Source of the DNA: CAKZNE01 sp002695025 | Lineage (GTDB): Bacteria > Bacteroidota > Bacteroidia > Flavobacteriales > Schleiferiaceae | Assembly: GCA_913043285.1 (NCBI GenBank) | Contig: CAJWML010000016.1 | Location: 1 to 64,000, forward strand | Direction of reading: 5' to 3' | DNA: 64,000 bases | Shown: piece after piece, positions 7,600 through 16,946 of the stretch | How the letters are laid out: each line of letters opens with the position of its first letter | How positions within the stretch are numbered: the stretch's first letter is position 1 | Position numbers and translations under genes: made by a program | Notes under the pieces: model-generated | What the model was told of the DNA's origin: nothing | Seen by the model: only the letters and a program-made list of their open reading frames with translations | Database searches by the model: none

Positions 7600-8844
7600 C
7601 TAGTGCTTCGTAATCCTGAAGTAAGCGGGCAACCCATCATACATACAACTCACGATATAGACCCCTGGCGCCAGTTCCGGAAGATCCAGGCATACACTAC
7701 TCCCCGGCTCTTGTATTTCCCTGTCATCAACCCATAGCAGTTCACCGGTAAGCTTATAGATCTTTACTTTAAGCGCTTGCCCCTGGGCAACGGGGAGCTC
7801 CAGGTAAAGTTTATCTTTAAAAGGGTTTGGATAACAAAAAATCTGCGCCTGAGTACTTAGGGGTTCCAGCTGGCCTATGGTCCGGTTCCGAAGCCAGTAT
7901 ACAATAGTATCAGCAACTATACGGGATACTTTCGGGTGCATGGCTGTAGTCATGTAATGATTAAGCCCGGCTATGCGGTTAAAGGTAAAATCACCGCTAA
8001 GGCTTTGTTCAAAGCGATCCAATTCAGACAGGGGAACGTTGATATCGCTGCCAAAACCTACAAAAAGACTGGGAAGACTGTTTTGCTGGTATAGTATGGC
8101 TACCGAATCAGCCACCGTAATGTATTTATGCCACACAGCCGGGGCCACTCCTCCAAAGGATGGCGTTGAAGAGGTATAGTTTCCCTTCCGAACTATATCG
8201 AAATAATTTAGAATTTGCTGCGCCTGATTCTTAGCCTGGCTGGTATCCTTACCACAGGTTTTAGCTATGTAAACGGTTTGGTAAGCCAGGATTGAATCAA
8301 AGGGAGTACGGGCCCCGGCCAGGGATATGGTTGCTTTAATATCATCCCGGATAGAAGCCATATACGAAATGAGTTGTGCTCCTTCACTATGCCCCATAAG
8401 TATGAGGTTGTTGGTGTCTATATCGGAGCGGCTCTTCAGGTAATCCAGGGCACTCATTGCCGGTAAAAACACGTTTTCATAATTGAATGCCCCACTGAAG
8501 TTAGGGCAGGATATGGTCAATTCATCATACCGCAAAACTGCGTAGCCTGAATCACTTAGATTTTCGGCCAGATCCTTATAAATCTTAAGCGTTTGGCCCA
8601 TCAATCCGGGATACAGGCAATTTATATTGTCACCACTCATCTGCAAAGTTCCATGACGGTCGTTCTGTCCGCTACCCGGTACCAGTACAATGGTTTTGTA
8701 GGGCCCGGCACCAGCAGGTTTATTAAGGGTAGCACCAAAGCTACAGCCACCATGGTTGAAGTTTATATTTTCAGTGACTTGTCCTGACGCGGAAAAAACC
8801 AGGAACAGCACCAACAACATGGAAAAACTACTACGCGTCATCAT
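7600..8844 (-). CDS. Secreted alpha/beta hydrolase with T9SS sorting tail
   Basis: This 414-residue protein has a signal peptide (about 5-22), an alpha/beta-hydrolase domain and a C-terminal T9SS type A sorting domain. The oxyanion region is VPGSGQNDRHG (55-65), and the nucleophile elbow GHSEG at 151-155 puts Ser153 as nucleophile; the likely His lies in GLNHYM near 300. The tail (about 340-414) has the CYPNPFKDKLYLELP opening and APGVYIV near the end, as in Por secretion signals. It is the last gene of a three-gene minus-strand operon: its start overlaps the preceding membrane protein by 4 nt. It is probably an exported esterase or peptidase; substrate unknown. Confidence 0.8.
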   Translation of the reverse strand: MMTRSSFSMLLVLFLVFSASGQVTENINFNHGGCSFGATLNKPAGAGPYKTIVLVPGSGQNDRHGTLQMSGDNINCLYPGLMGQTLKIYKDLAENLSDSGYAVLRYDELTISCPNFSGAFNYENVFLPAMSALDYLKSRSDIDTNNLILMGHSEGAQLISYMASIRDDIKATISLAGARTPFDSILAYQTVYIAKTCGKDTSQAKNQAQQILNYFDIVRKGNYTSSTPSFGGVAPAVWHKYITVADSVAILYQQNSLPSLFVGFGSDINVPLSELDRFEQSLSGDFTFNRIAGLNHYMTTAMHPKVSRIVADTIVYWLRNRTIGQLEPLSTQAQIFCYPNPFKDKLYLELPVAQGQALKVKIYKLTGELLWVDDREIQEPGSSVCLDLPELAPGVYIVSCMYDGLPAYFRITKH

Positions 8845-9437
8845 AATGAAATAAGATTTATGAGATATTTGGAAATAACAATGGCTAAGAGAAGACCGGC
8901 ACTAAAGCTTATGATAAGCTTGGGTCCTTTGAAATTGCTGCAGATCTTATAGGACTGGTAGAACAAGGCTACCGTCCATGCTATAACGGCCAACATACAA
9001 AACCCGGCTACGAAAACAATGGCAGGTACATCCATCCCGGATCCGGGTGTCTGCAACTGACCGATCATTTGTACCGAACTTTGGTATAAAATACCGTTGT
9101 AATTAAAAATAGGCAAGATGGAAACCGGTGCCATAGCCAATAGAAGCGTTCCCGCCAGGTCAATAAACCGGGTTTGCCGCGCCCCCAGGCCGGACAGTAA
9201 TAAATAGAAAACTCCGCAAAGGGACAGGTAATTGATACATTGATCTGTTACTACCTGGTAAAAGGTGCTATCCTCGGTAAAATGCAGGTTTAACACTCCA
9301 TCAAAACGCGCATCAAAGATTACCCCCAGGGCAATACTTAACGCCATACCCGTCAATCCTATCAAGAGCGCACGCAGGCCCGCTATATATTCAAAAGGAT
9401 TCAATACGTATTTTAGAAAACCCGCTTTAGTGTTCAT
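8841..9437 (-). CDS. Yip1-like membrane protein
   Basis: This 198-residue integral membrane protein has about five hydrophobic segments (near residues 20-40, 70-85, 92-112, 132-155 and 175-195) and the opening FLKYVLNPFEYIAGLRALL typical of Bacteroidota DUF3667/Yip1-like proteins. It overlaps the upstream DUF2089 gene by 11 nt and the downstream hydrolase by 4 nt, so the three are translated together. I infer that the DUF2089 protein regulates or accompanies this membrane protein. The exact function is unknown. Confidence 0.6.
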   Translation of the reverse strand: MNTKAGFLKYVLNPFEYIAGLRALLIGLTGMALSIALGVIFDARFDGVLNLHFTEDSTFYQVVTDQCINYLSLCGVFYLLLSGLGARQTRFIDLAGTLLLAMAPVSILPIFNYNGILYQSSVQMIGQLQTPGSGMDVPAIVFVAGFCMLAVIAWTVALFYQSYKICSNFKGPKLIISFSAGLLLAIVISKYLINLISL

Positions 9438-9729
9438 CTTTCCCCTTCCTCATTTGTTGCTCCATCAATTGTACTTTGCCTATCACTTCATCCAGCATAT
9501 TCCGCACTTTAGGATAACTGTACCCCAAGTGACCAGCCATTTCTTTAAGGCTACCCGAGGCCTGTAAGAACCGCATAACAAAGGCCTGTTCTTCTAAGGT
9601 TAGCTGCAGAAAAACAGGTACACTGAAATCCCCCTCAACGGCCGTTCCGCAGGAGTTGCAATACAACCGCTGTACGCTTAACTGCGACTCGCAGGCCGGG
9701 CATACGGAAGGCATTTTACTCACTTTCAT
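9427..9729 (-). CDS. DUF2089 family protein (zinc ribbon plus HTH)
   Basis: This 100-residue protein begins with a zinc ribbon (CPAC at 9-12 and CNSC at about 24-27), followed by a helix-turn-helix resembling sigma-70 region 4. The phrase LEEQAFVMRFLQASGSLKEMAGHLGYSYPKVRNML (spanning about 45-79, here written in parts: LEEQAFVMRFLQASG and MAGHLGYSYPKVRN) is diagnostic of DUF2089. Such proteins are thought to bind DNA. It leads an operon with a membrane protein and a T9SS hydrolase, and its promoter region holds a direct repeat that could be its own operator. Confidence 0.8.
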   Translation of the reverse strand: MKVSKMPSVCPACESQLSVQRLYCNSCGTAVEGDFSVPVFLQLTLEEQAFVMRFLQASGSLKEMAGHLGYSYPKVRNMLDEVIGKVQLMEQQMRKGKDEH

Positions 9730-9740
9730 TTAACTAATAT

Positions 9741-9774
9741 TTAATACAAATTAAATAAAATTAATACAAATATA
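9741..9774 (-). promoter_or_regulatory. Direct repeat overlapping the DUF2089 operon promoter
   Basis: TTAATACAAAT occurs at 9741-9751 and again at 9761-9771, exactly 20 nt (about two helix turns) apart. The second copy overlaps a minus-strand TATATTTG -7 element (9774-9767), 38 nt before the DUF2089 start codon. The layout fits an operator for a dimeric regulator. Confidence 0.45.
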
Positions 9775-9888
9775 AATATTTCTTAATAAAATTTGATATT
9801 GTGTATAATATCCATCCATTCAGCTTTCCGTTTAACTGCCCACTGATTTGATGGTTACCCATAGCAATAGTTTAGGTATTTTTCGGGG

Positions 9889-10377
9889 ATGGAATCATTA
9901 CTGTATACGCACCTGGAAACGGAGGTTGGCTTGCTGGAGATAGAAGCCAGCGATGAAGCACTTACCCGTGTAAGTTTTCTTTTTGAAGATGCTCCTCAAA
10001 AGGTTTCATCCACACCCTTGCTGGAAGAGGCCAAAAGCCAGTTCAAGGCATATTTCAATAGTCGTTTGCAGAGCTTTGATCTTCCTATGGAATGGTCAGG
10101 TACCGATTTTCAGAAAAGTGTTTGGCAACAACTTATGGATATCCCTTTTGGGCACACCACCTCTTATGGGGCATTGGCCGCCCGCCTGGGTGATCCTAAA
10201 ACCGTACGGGCCGTAGGGTCTGCCAACGGTAAAAACCCGCTGGCCATCATTGTTCCCTGCCACCGTGTGATTGGCTCTGCCGGTCAGTTGGTGGGTTATG
10301 CAGGAGGACTGCACCGCAAAAAATGGTTACTACAGTTTGAGGCCAGGCAACTCAGTGGTCAGATGAGTATCTTCTAG
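9889..10377 (+). CDS. ogt: Methylated-DNA-protein-cysteine S-methyltransferase
   Basis: This 162-residue O6-alkylguanine-DNA alkyltransferase accepts the alkyl group onto a cysteine in a suicide repair reaction. The active-site motif PCHRV is at residues 123-127, with Cys124 as acceptor. The DNA-binding helix-turn-helix (FQKSVWQQLMDIPFGHT, about 74-90) and RAVGSANGKNP (about 107-117) are both intact. The length is that of Ogt rather than of an Ada fusion. It is convergent, with a 1-nt gap, with the cupin gene. It acts in the cytoplasm. Confidence 0.9.
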   Translation: MESLLYTHLETEVGLLEIEASDEALTRVSFLFEDAPQKVSSTPLLEEAKSQFKAYFNSRLQSFDLPMEWSGTDFQKSVWQQLMDIPFGHTTSYGALAARLGDPKTVRAVGSANGKNPLAIIVPCHRVIGSAGQLVGYAGGLHRKKWLLQFEARQLSGQMSIF

Positions 10378-10378
10378 A

Positions 10379-10738
10379 TCATATCCACTTTTGCTCCTTT
10401 ACCGTGAGTTCATGCTCCACCTCTCCGGTATGGGTCGTGCTTTTAGGTTCAAACAGCATTACATAGCATTCTTTAGGGGCTACAGGCTTATGCTCCATTC
10501 CCTTTGGAACAATACACATTTCTCCTTCCTCCAAGTGTACTGCCCGGTCTTCAAACTCAATGGTCAATTCGCCTTTTACCACCATAAAAAGTTCGTCTTC
10601 CTCAGCGTGATTATGCCAAACAAACTCTCCTTTGAGTTTAGCCAGTTTTACCAGCTGTCCGTTGAGTTCACCTACAATGTAGGGCGTCCAATATTCGTGT
10701 ATTTGTTCAAACTTCTCGGTGAAGTTGATCGGTACCAT
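10379..10738 (-). CDS. Cupin domain protein
   Basis: This 119-residue single-domain cupin has the motif-1 metal ligands in FVWHNHAEEDELFMVVKGE (residues about 39-57: two His and a Glu) and motif 2 around IVPKGMEHKPVA (about 77-88, one His). It is a soluble small beta-barrel, with no catalytic specificity recognisable; the family includes mannose-6-phosphate isomerase-like and sensor cupins. It follows the M2 peptidase gene by 17 nt on the same strand, so it is probably co-transcribed with it. Confidence 0.8.
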   Translation of the reverse strand: MVPINFTEKFEQIHEYWTPYIVGELNGQLVKLAKLKGEFVWHNHAEEDELFMVVKGELTIEFEDRAVHLEEGEMCIVPKGMEHKPVAPKECYVMLFEPKSTTHTGEVEHELTVKEQKWI

Positions 10739-10755
10739 ACTATATGTTTTTCAGA

Positions 10756-12573
10756 TTATACCTTTTCCGGTAAAGTGTAGTTACGTCCTTCGTTTTCCTT
10801 TTTCAGCCATTCCATCAAAGGGTCAAAATACTCCTGTATGGCTTTGGCGCTGATCTCATCATTCAGGTTTTCCCGCAGGTTCTCACGCCAGTCTACCGTA
10901 GCACCGGGTGCCATAAGGGCCAGCAGGAAATCACCGGTTTCCTTGCTACCGTAATAGTTGGTATTATGTGGATCCTGCTTCAGGATGTTTTTAGCAATAT
11001 GCATGTGGAACTGGAAAAGCAATACGTTGGCCAGGGCATAATCGTAATACTGGGCTGCATCATTATTGATGTGCGTTTTAGAGCAGGCATCACAGTAATC
11101 TTCTCCCCTTTTGAAAGGCGGTACAATGCCTTGGTACTTCCTCTTGAGCTCCCACCAGCGTGCGTTGAACTGATCTTTGGGAAGGTTCTCCGAATACAGC
11201 GAATGTTCAAAATCCGTCATTACGCCACTGGCCCAAGGCATTACTACAATGTAATCCAGAGCTTCTTTTAAAAGACCCTGTACCTGGTCTACCTCCAGGT
11301 CTTCCTTCACCAGCCCCTTTTGCACCAGGAAAGGCTTTTGCATGCTGGCGAGGCCTATAAGCGTTCCGATAGCTTCATGGTAGGCACGGTTGGCACCACC
11401 GCGCAGTATTACCGGTACACTGTCACTGGTATAAGCCTGGTAGTAATAAATATGACCCAACTCGTGCAATACAGTATTCCACCAGCGGGTGTTGGGCTCC
11501 ACGCTCATGAGGGAGCGTACATCGTTCTCCAGATCCAGGTGCCAGGCTGAAGCGTGGTTGTTCTTTTTATAATCCGCTTCGGGAGGTAAGGGATACAGGC
11601 TGGATTTAGTATAAAAAGTTTCAGGAAGAGGCTTATAGCCCAGGCTTTTGTAAAAATCCTCTCCTTCACGCATGATCCATTCCGGGCCTTTTTCCTCCAG
11701 GGCAGCGTCAAAGTTTAGCCCCTCTACATTGACCATACTACTCCACTCCTGCCCCCAACGGTTGGGAACCCAATGGGCCGGCAACATATCCGGAACGGGT
11801 TCACCATATTTTTCGGCCAGCTCATAACGTGCCCAGGTATGCAGTTCCCGGTACAATGGCCATATTTCACTGATAAGCCGGTGATTCAGGTCCAGCATTT
11901 CCTGGCTGCTCATACCGTATTCAGACACCTGGAACTGGAAGTAATCCTCATAATCCAGGGCCTGCACGGATTTGTTGCGCAACTCGCGCAGGTTTTCCAA
12001 GCCGTCTTTCAACTTCTTACCCACTTCCTTGCTGGCCCGCCAGCCTTCCAGACGTTCTTTGAGGTCCGTGGATTCTTCCAGAATACCGTCAATATCATTG
12101 GTACTTACCGAAGCACCACCCATCTGGAAATCAAAACCAAAGAGGTTGGTGGTTTGCTCAGTCTCCGCTTTTATCTTTTTCAGCACTACATCCCTGGCCA
12201 CTTCAGGATTAGCTCCTGCCGCATATAGAACCGCATCCAACTGGCGCACCTGAAGATGGGTTAGATCATCCTTGTGTTTCAGGTATTTCTGAGCTGCTTC
12301 AATGTTTGCTTTACTACCCGTAAAATCTGCATAGGCCTCATTGGCCATTTCAGCCATTTGAGAGGTCAGGGTATCTCCTTCAACAATGTGTGTATTCAAC
12401 TCCCACTCTGCTTTGGCCGAGGTATAATATAAGTCCTGATACGTTCGGGTGTAAGCGGTGAGGAATGAATCCACCTCGGTTTGTATGGCCTGCTGATCAT
12501 CCTGTGGAGTTTCAGGGTTGTTGCAGGCCACGGCTAAAACGGCCATTGAAAGGTAAATACCACTTTTTCTCAT
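10756..12573 (-). CDS. M2 family (angiotensin-converting-enzyme-like) peptidyl-dipeptidase, lipoprotein
   Basis: This 605-residue zinc metallopeptidase of family M2 removes C-terminal dipeptides in characterised relatives. The zinc site HELGH is at 370-374, and the third ligand Glu400 lies in RAYHEAIG. Its N-terminus has a lipobox-like LAVACNN with Cys17, so it is probably anchored in the periplasm or outer membrane. The length and motif spacing are normal for single-domain bacterial M2 enzymes. A short gap separates it from the downstream cupin gene. Physiological substrates in Bacteroidota are not established. Confidence 0.9.
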   Translation of the reverse strand: MRKSGIYLSMAVLAVACNNPETPQDDQQAIQTEVDSFLTAYTRTYQDLYYTSAKAEWELNTHIVEGDTLTSQMAEMANEAYADFTGSKANIEAAQKYLKHKDDLTHLQVRQLDAVLYAAGANPEVARDVVLKKIKAETEQTTNLFGFDFQMGGASVSTNDIDGILEESTDLKERLEGWRASKEVGKKLKDGLENLRELRNKSVQALDYEDYFQFQVSEYGMSSQEMLDLNHRLISEIWPLYRELHTWARYELAEKYGEPVPDMLPAHWVPNRWGQEWSSMVNVEGLNFDAALEEKGPEWIMREGEDFYKSLGYKPLPETFYTKSSLYPLPPEADYKKNNHASAWHLDLENDVRSLMSVEPNTRWWNTVLHELGHIYYYQAYTSDSVPVILRGGANRAYHEAIGTLIGLASMQKPFLVQKGLVKEDLEVDQVQGLLKEALDYIVVMPWASGVMTDFEHSLYSENLPKDQFNARWWELKRKYQGIVPPFKRGEDYCDACSKTHINNDAAQYYDYALANVLLFQFHMHIAKNILKQDPHNTNYYGSKETGDFLLALMAPGATVDWRENLRENLNDEISAKAIQEYFDPLMEWLKKENEGRNYTLPEKV

Positions 12574-12790
12574 AGTGCTGTTTTTTTAAGAAGGATTACG
12601 AATGTACACAAGATGCACCTAACCCGGCCGTCTCACCTGCTCAAATGGAGATTATTATACATTCTGTTGATAACTCCGTACCCCGCTCTGGGGAACAATT
12701 TCTACTACATAAAGTTATTGGGATTGAGAATATGCTGATCTGCAGCCACTGTACTCTGTCGCTAGCAAATTACTAACACACCGAATAACT
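12574..12790. other. Intergenic region between divergent genes
   Basis: About 217 nt separate the divergent starts of the M2 peptidase and the 104-residue protein. It holds a short ACCCCGCTCTGGGGA inverted repeat without a T-run. I see no RNA gene or conserved element and no clear TAnnTTTG box. Confidence 0.4.
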
Positions 12791-13105
12791 ATGAAAAAGT
12801 ACGTTGTTATTACCAGAACCATGTTTGACGGTAGCCTTAAGGAACAGGTGATGAAATTGTCGCAGATCACCATGGGGATATACCGCAAACAGCCCGGGCT
12901 TATTTCAGCAGAAGTAAGGGTAAGTCCTGATGAGAATTGTACGGAGCATATACTGGAATGGGATGATGCGGAATCGCATAAAGCCTCCTGGCGCAACCCG
13001 GAATTCTTTGAGTGGAACCTGGTTTGGCAGGAACTGATCAAAACCGGGAAACTTAAAATGGAGTTTCACACCTATCGCACTTCTCCTAATGTAAAGGTAG
13101 CCTGA
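12791..13105 (+). CDS. Small hypothetical protein, possible dimeric alpha/beta-barrel fold
   Basis: This 104-residue soluble protein has the alternation expected of an ABM-like ferredoxin fold: a first strand (KYVVITRTMF), a helix with QVMKLSQITMGIYRKQPG, a strand (LISAEVRVSP), then ILEWDD-helix-FHTYRT. The WDDAESHKASW phrase (about 57-67) resembles the antibiotic-biosynthesis-monooxygenase-like pattern of W-x-s-x-e-a-h-x-a-h. No catalytic residue can be assigned. It stands alone, ending 2 nt before the stop of the convergent metzincin gene. Confidence 0.55.
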   Translation: MKKYVVITRTMFDGSLKEQVMKLSQITMGIYRKQPGLISAEVRVSPDENCTEHILEWDDAESHKASWRNPEFFEWNLVWQELIKTGKLKMEFHTYRTSPNVKVA

Positions 13106-13107
13106 GG

Positions 13108-13869
13108 CTATTTACCGCCTTTAGCGCGGATATCCGCCCGGCACTGTGCATCCAGGTCGGGGGGAGTATTCATCCCGACAATATTTCCCATCGCGGCCTG
13201 GGTTTCTACGGCCCAGTACATCAAGCATGATTTTTCGTTGCAGTGTTTTTCATGTTCCTTATCCTCATGATCCTGCTGCATATCCGCACCCAGGTTTACC
13301 AGGCCCATAAGATGCCCCAGTTCGTGTTGTAATACCGTACTGGCCAGCAACACCTCAGAAGGTTGACCAAAACCCCCGGAATTATTACGGATGGTTTTCA
13401 TGAAAATTACCGTGCTGGTATTCTGGTAAGCCGCACCCAGCGTAAACTGGTTGCCTTCATTACCACTGTATTCCTTGTCTGAAAAAAGCAGGTACAGCGC
13501 CAATTCATTTTCCTTATTAAAAACCGTACGGTTGTTCTTTTCGATCTCGCGCACATCCGGAAAATCATAGGACTCAGCCGCAGGAGTAGTAATTTGTACG
13601 GGCACTATTTCTATACCATCCGGCTTATGGCAATACGTACTAATGAAGTTCTTGAGGTTGGTAATAATGCCGGCATCAGGGGCAAATCCAGCCGGATACT
13701 GTATCTCTACAGTTATTTTCCCAAAACGGTCGGCAGAAAGTATATCACGGGCCGAAGCCCCGGTATTCAGATTATTCCCCGGCAATCCGCCATCGGAATC
13801 ATCATCTTTTTTACAAGCAGAAAAGGAAAGAACAAAGGCTAGCAGGCCCAATTTGATAAGGTTTTTCAT
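13108..13869 (-). CDS. Metzincin-like zinc metalloprotease lipoprotein
   Basis: This 253-residue lipoprotein (lipobox LSFSAC, Cys19, followed by an Asp/Gly-rich linker) carries the zinc-protease motif HELGHLMGLVN near residue 184, i.e. HExxHxxGxxN. A later acidic-histidine cluster (QQDHEDKEHEKHC, about 203-215) and CLMYWAV, with its Met-turn-like Met, complete a metzincin pattern. In classical metzincins the third ligand is His or Asp; here the position is Asn, and the downstream His may serve instead. It is probably anchored in the envelope. No operon partner. Confidence 0.75.
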   Translation of the reverse strand: MKNLIKLGLLAFVLSFSACKKDDDSDGGLPGNNLNTGASARDILSADRFGKITVEIQYPAGFAPDAGIITNLKNFISTYCHKPDGIEIVPVQITTPAAESYDFPDVREIEKNNRTVFNKENELALYLLFSDKEYSGNEGNQFTLGAAYQNTSTVIFMKTIRNNSGGFGQPSEVLLASTVLQHELGHLMGLVNLGADMQQDHEDKEHEKHCNEKSCLMYWAVETQAAMGNIVGMNTPPDLDAQCRADIRAKGGK

Positions 13870-14035
13870 GCGCTGATTTTTTACAATTTCATTCTAACGC
13901 AAGCCGCTTACCAAGGTTCAGCGTACTTCTTTATTAATGAGATACGGCCTTTCAATTTTGTATCTTTCTTTTTTGTGAGCACTTACACCATACAAAGGTG
14001 TTTTGTGCGTTACTAAACTCTAAGTTGATCTTTCA

Positions 14036-15058
14036 ATGGAACGTTTTTTAATCTGGTGTGCGGGTAGCGATCGCTCCATACTCGACCACTGTCCACGTGG
14101 TGAGCGCATCAAACATATAGGCTTTGGTTCACTGGTATTGATACCAGCCCTATTGGCTTTTGTATCCATGGCCTATGCCCTTTCTACGGTAGAGGCTTTG
14201 TCCGGCTCACTGCTGTGGTGCTACCTGGGAGGTTTGATCTGGGCTCTCATCATTTTCAGTTTTGACCGTTTTATTGTTTCTACCCATATCCGTAAGACCA
14301 GCAACCGCGAGGAAGTGAAAAATCCCGCCTTTTACCTGCGATTCCTCTTTGCTTTGATACTGGGCATTGTTATTTCCCACCCCTTGGTGTTACTTTATTT
14401 TGACGGCAGCATTGAAGATCGGATTACCGCTGATGTTACCGAATATCGCGAAGAGATCAAAGGCCGATATGAAGCCGATATAGCCGTAATACAACAGCGG
14501 CTAAACAATATGGATAGCCTGTATCAGCACAAGGAGAAGCTGCGCAATGCCCAGGCCGATATCGTAGCCCGGGAAATTGACGGAGAAGTGATCCGCAATG
14601 CAAAGGGTGAAATACTCACCACCGGATTCGCTGGTAAGGGGCCTTCCGCTGAAAACAAGATTCGCCACCTTCAACAACTGGAAAGAGAATTACAGCAAAC
14701 GAGGGTTAATGATAGTTTACAGCGACTGGCTATGCAGGATGAAATGGCTGGACTTAAAGCACGTAGCGACAGTTTAATGCAAAATTATGCGGTATCTTAT
14801 GACTATCTGCGCAGGGAGTTAGCCCTGGAAGATCTCAAGGCTGAGCACGGTATTGTGGGGCTCACCCAATGGTTTTTAATGCTGCTTTTTGTGCTGGTGG
14901 ATATTTTACCGGTAACCTTCAAGACTTTTGCTCCTTACGGACTTTATGATCGTATGCGCCAGGATGACCTGAACCTGCTGGGTGCGCTGGATCCTTCCAA
15001 ACGTGAGGAAGCCCTGCAGCAAGCCTATAACAACGCCAGTATTATTGGTAAATCCTGA
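14036..15058 (+). CDS. DUF4407 membrane protein
   Basis: This 340-residue protein opens with the DUF4407 hallmark FLIWCAGSDRSILDHCP (residues 4-20). Hydrophobic segments lie near 35-55, 58-80, 103-122 and 283-303, and a long charged coiled-coil region between about 130 and 270 would face the periplasm. The fold suggests a membrane-anchored structural protein; no enzymatic motif is present. It ends exactly where the convergent MutS-like gene ends (1-nt junction). The family is common in Bacteroidota, function unknown. Confidence 0.8.
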   Translation: MERFLIWCAGSDRSILDHCPRGERIKHIGFGSLVLIPALLAFVSMAYALSTVEALSGSLLWCYLGGLIWALIIFSFDRFIVSTHIRKTSNREEVKNPAFYLRFLFALILGIVISHPLVLLYFDGSIEDRITADVTEYREEIKGRYEADIAVIQQRLNNMDSLYQHKEKLRNAQADIVAREIDGEVIRNAKGEILTTGFAGKGPSAENKIRHLQQLERELQQTRVNDSLQRLAMQDEMAGLKARSDSLMQNYAVSYDYLRRELALEDLKAEHGIVGLTQWFLMLLFVLVDILPVTFKTFAPYGLYDRMRQDDLNLLGALDPSKREEALQQAYNNASIIGKS

Positions 15059-16843
15059 TCAGATAATTCCGTGCGCCCGCATAAGGTCAGTGGCATTAGG
15101 AGTAGTGCATATCCCTTTCCGCAGACGATAGTCAAAAAACAACTGATCATTGACCACCTTACTTTCAAAATAATAGGCCCGGAATACGTCCGGTTGTTTG
15201 TCGGCCAGTTCAGCAATATCAATATCATGCGTGGCTATCACTCCTTTGGCGTTACTGCTTCCTACCTTCTCCATAAAAAGACGGGTGCCGTTGCGTTTAT
15301 CCTCTGAATTGGTACCGCGTAATATCTCATCCAGCAACACCAGGCAAGGTTCTCCTTTATCCAGTACTCTACGTATACTTTTCAGGCGCAATACCTCTGC
15401 CTGGAAGTAGGATTCCTCTCGCTCCAGTGAATCAATGAGTTTCATACTGCTAAGCAGCGTAAAGGGATACACGCGCAGTTTTACCGCACACACAGGAGCT
15501 CCAGCCCTGGCCAGTACCAGGTTCACTCCCAGAGTTTTAAGGAACGTACTCTTTCCGGACATATTGCTTCCGGTAAGTACCATGTATTTGAAATCTTCCA
15601 GGCTAAATGAATTGCTAACCCGCTTGGCCCGGGATATAAGGGGATGCCCTACTTCCTCACCTTCATAAGCAGGTTCTTCCGCCAGCTCAGGGTACGTATA
15701 CTCCGGGTAATTGGCCGCAAAATTACCCAGGCTCACCAGGTGATCCATTTCGCCCACCACCTCTATCCAATCATGGATCTCTTTACCGTGGGTCCTTTTC
15801 CATTTATACAGGCTTTGTAGTACATGAAGATGGTATAAATACAGTCCGTTGGTTAACAGCAGGGCTACCACATTACTGGTCTGATCAAAGCCATTCAGCA
15901 AGCGTCCGAGCTTTTTCAGAGAACCGCTTGCCTTGCCTTCACCGGTTTTAAGGCGGTTACGCAGAGCCGCCAGCTCAGCAGATTTAAAATCGGATTTCTC
16001 CATAGCCGCCAGCAGCTCACCGTACATCTGCAGGGAAGGTGCTATACCGTTGAGAGCCTTATGTTCACGCCTCAGGAATTTAAACTGGGAAAATACCAGG
16101 ATCAGGTTGATCCCGAAAGCGTACATAAACCAATTGAAATGCGCTGCGGTGGGAGACAGCACAAAATACAAGCCCAGACCAATGGCGGTTGAGGCCAGTA
16201 TTACTCTCGTAACCGGATTAATAAGCAATGCGGAAGCGCTTTCTTCCTTTTCATCAAGCCATCGGGCTATCTTCTTCGTCATTTGAGGGTCTTCCTCCAC
16301 TTCCATTCCGGAGGCCGTAAAATGGTGCCGCCAATCCAGTTCGGAAGCCAGTTCCTTTATTGCCTCCTGCCGGGCGGGCACCACTCCTGGACGGTCCGGA
16401 TCTGCAAGCACCTGCGCCAGTCTTGCAGCACCACGCAAAGTAACGGTGCGGTTAAGGTGTGCAAAAAGCGAATGCGGCCCGAAAATATCCAGGTCATGTG
16501 TGTAGAGATGATCAGGATCCCGGTAAACAGAACCATCCGGCCACTCCGGTTTGCCTCCCTGTACATACTTCAGTTCACGTTGGTTGAGGAGTACAATATT
16601 TTCGCGGTGCTTCTTTTTCCTCCTTAGTTCAGTATGACGGGCCAGCAGAAAAAGAAAGAGTGCCACACCCAGCACGCACAATATTATCCAAAACGTTTCA
16701 TAACTATCCAGGTAGAGGTACCCGCCCAACAGACTCGCCACCACCGCAGCCAGCCTGCCGGTGGAAAACCATATACCACGTTCACGCAATTGCTGAACCT
16801 GACCTTTATAGCGGTCTATCCGCTCTTTGTAAATTTTCTTCAT
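15059..16843 (-). CDS. Membrane-anchored MutS-like ATPase
   Basis: This 594-residue protein has the MutS family C-terminal ABC-type ATPase: Walker A GSNMSGKST at 425-433, Walker B LVLLDEILRGTNS (about 502-514) and a switch His in ATHDIDIAEL (about 538-547). It lacks the mismatch-binding N-terminal domain of MutS. Instead there are hydrophobic segments near 29-67 and 206-252, so it is probably a membrane protein. These truncated MutS-related proteins are common in Bacteroidota and are not shown to act in mismatch repair. It is convergent with DUF4407 and divergent from the TPR histidine kinase. Confidence 0.8.
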   Translation of the reverse strand: MKKIYKERIDRYKGQVQQLRERGIWFSTGRLAAVVASLLGGYLYLDSYETFWIILCVLGVALFLFLLARHTELRRKKKHRENIVLLNQRELKYVQGGKPEWPDGSVYRDPDHLYTHDLDIFGPHSLFAHLNRTVTLRGAARLAQVLADPDRPGVVPARQEAIKELASELDWRHHFTASGMEVEEDPQMTKKIARWLDEKEESASALLINPVTRVILASTAIGLGLYFVLSPTAAHFNWFMYAFGINLILVFSQFKFLRREHKALNGIAPSLQMYGELLAAMEKSDFKSAELAALRNRLKTGEGKASGSLKKLGRLLNGFDQTSNVVALLLTNGLYLYHLHVLQSLYKWKRTHGKEIHDWIEVVGEMDHLVSLGNFAANYPEYTYPELAEEPAYEGEEVGHPLISRAKRVSNSFSLEDFKYMVLTGSNMSGKSTFLKTLGVNLVLARAGAPVCAVKLRVYPFTLLSSMKLIDSLEREESYFQAEVLRLKSIRRVLDKGEPCLVLLDEILRGTNSEDKRNGTRLFMEKVGSSNAKGVIATHDIDIAELADKQPDVFRAYYFESKVVNDQLFFDYRLRKGICTTPNATDLMRAHGII

Positions 16844-16914
16844 ACGTTCTCAGAAGGCACGCAAAGTAACAATACTGCCATCAAATAAATTTCTGCAGCC
16901 GTTCATCAAAGATG

Positions 16915-16946
16915 TTTGAACACTTGACAAGCATCCCCTATCTTTG
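16915..16946 (+). promoter_or_regulatory. Sigma-A promoter of the TPR histidine kinase gene
   Basis: TTTG (16915-16918) and TATCTTTG (16939-16946), 20 nt apart, match the phylum consensus well. Transcription would start near 16952, downstream of the ATG at 16912, which therefore cannot be the start codon; the in-frame TTG at 16969 fits. Confidence 0.6.
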
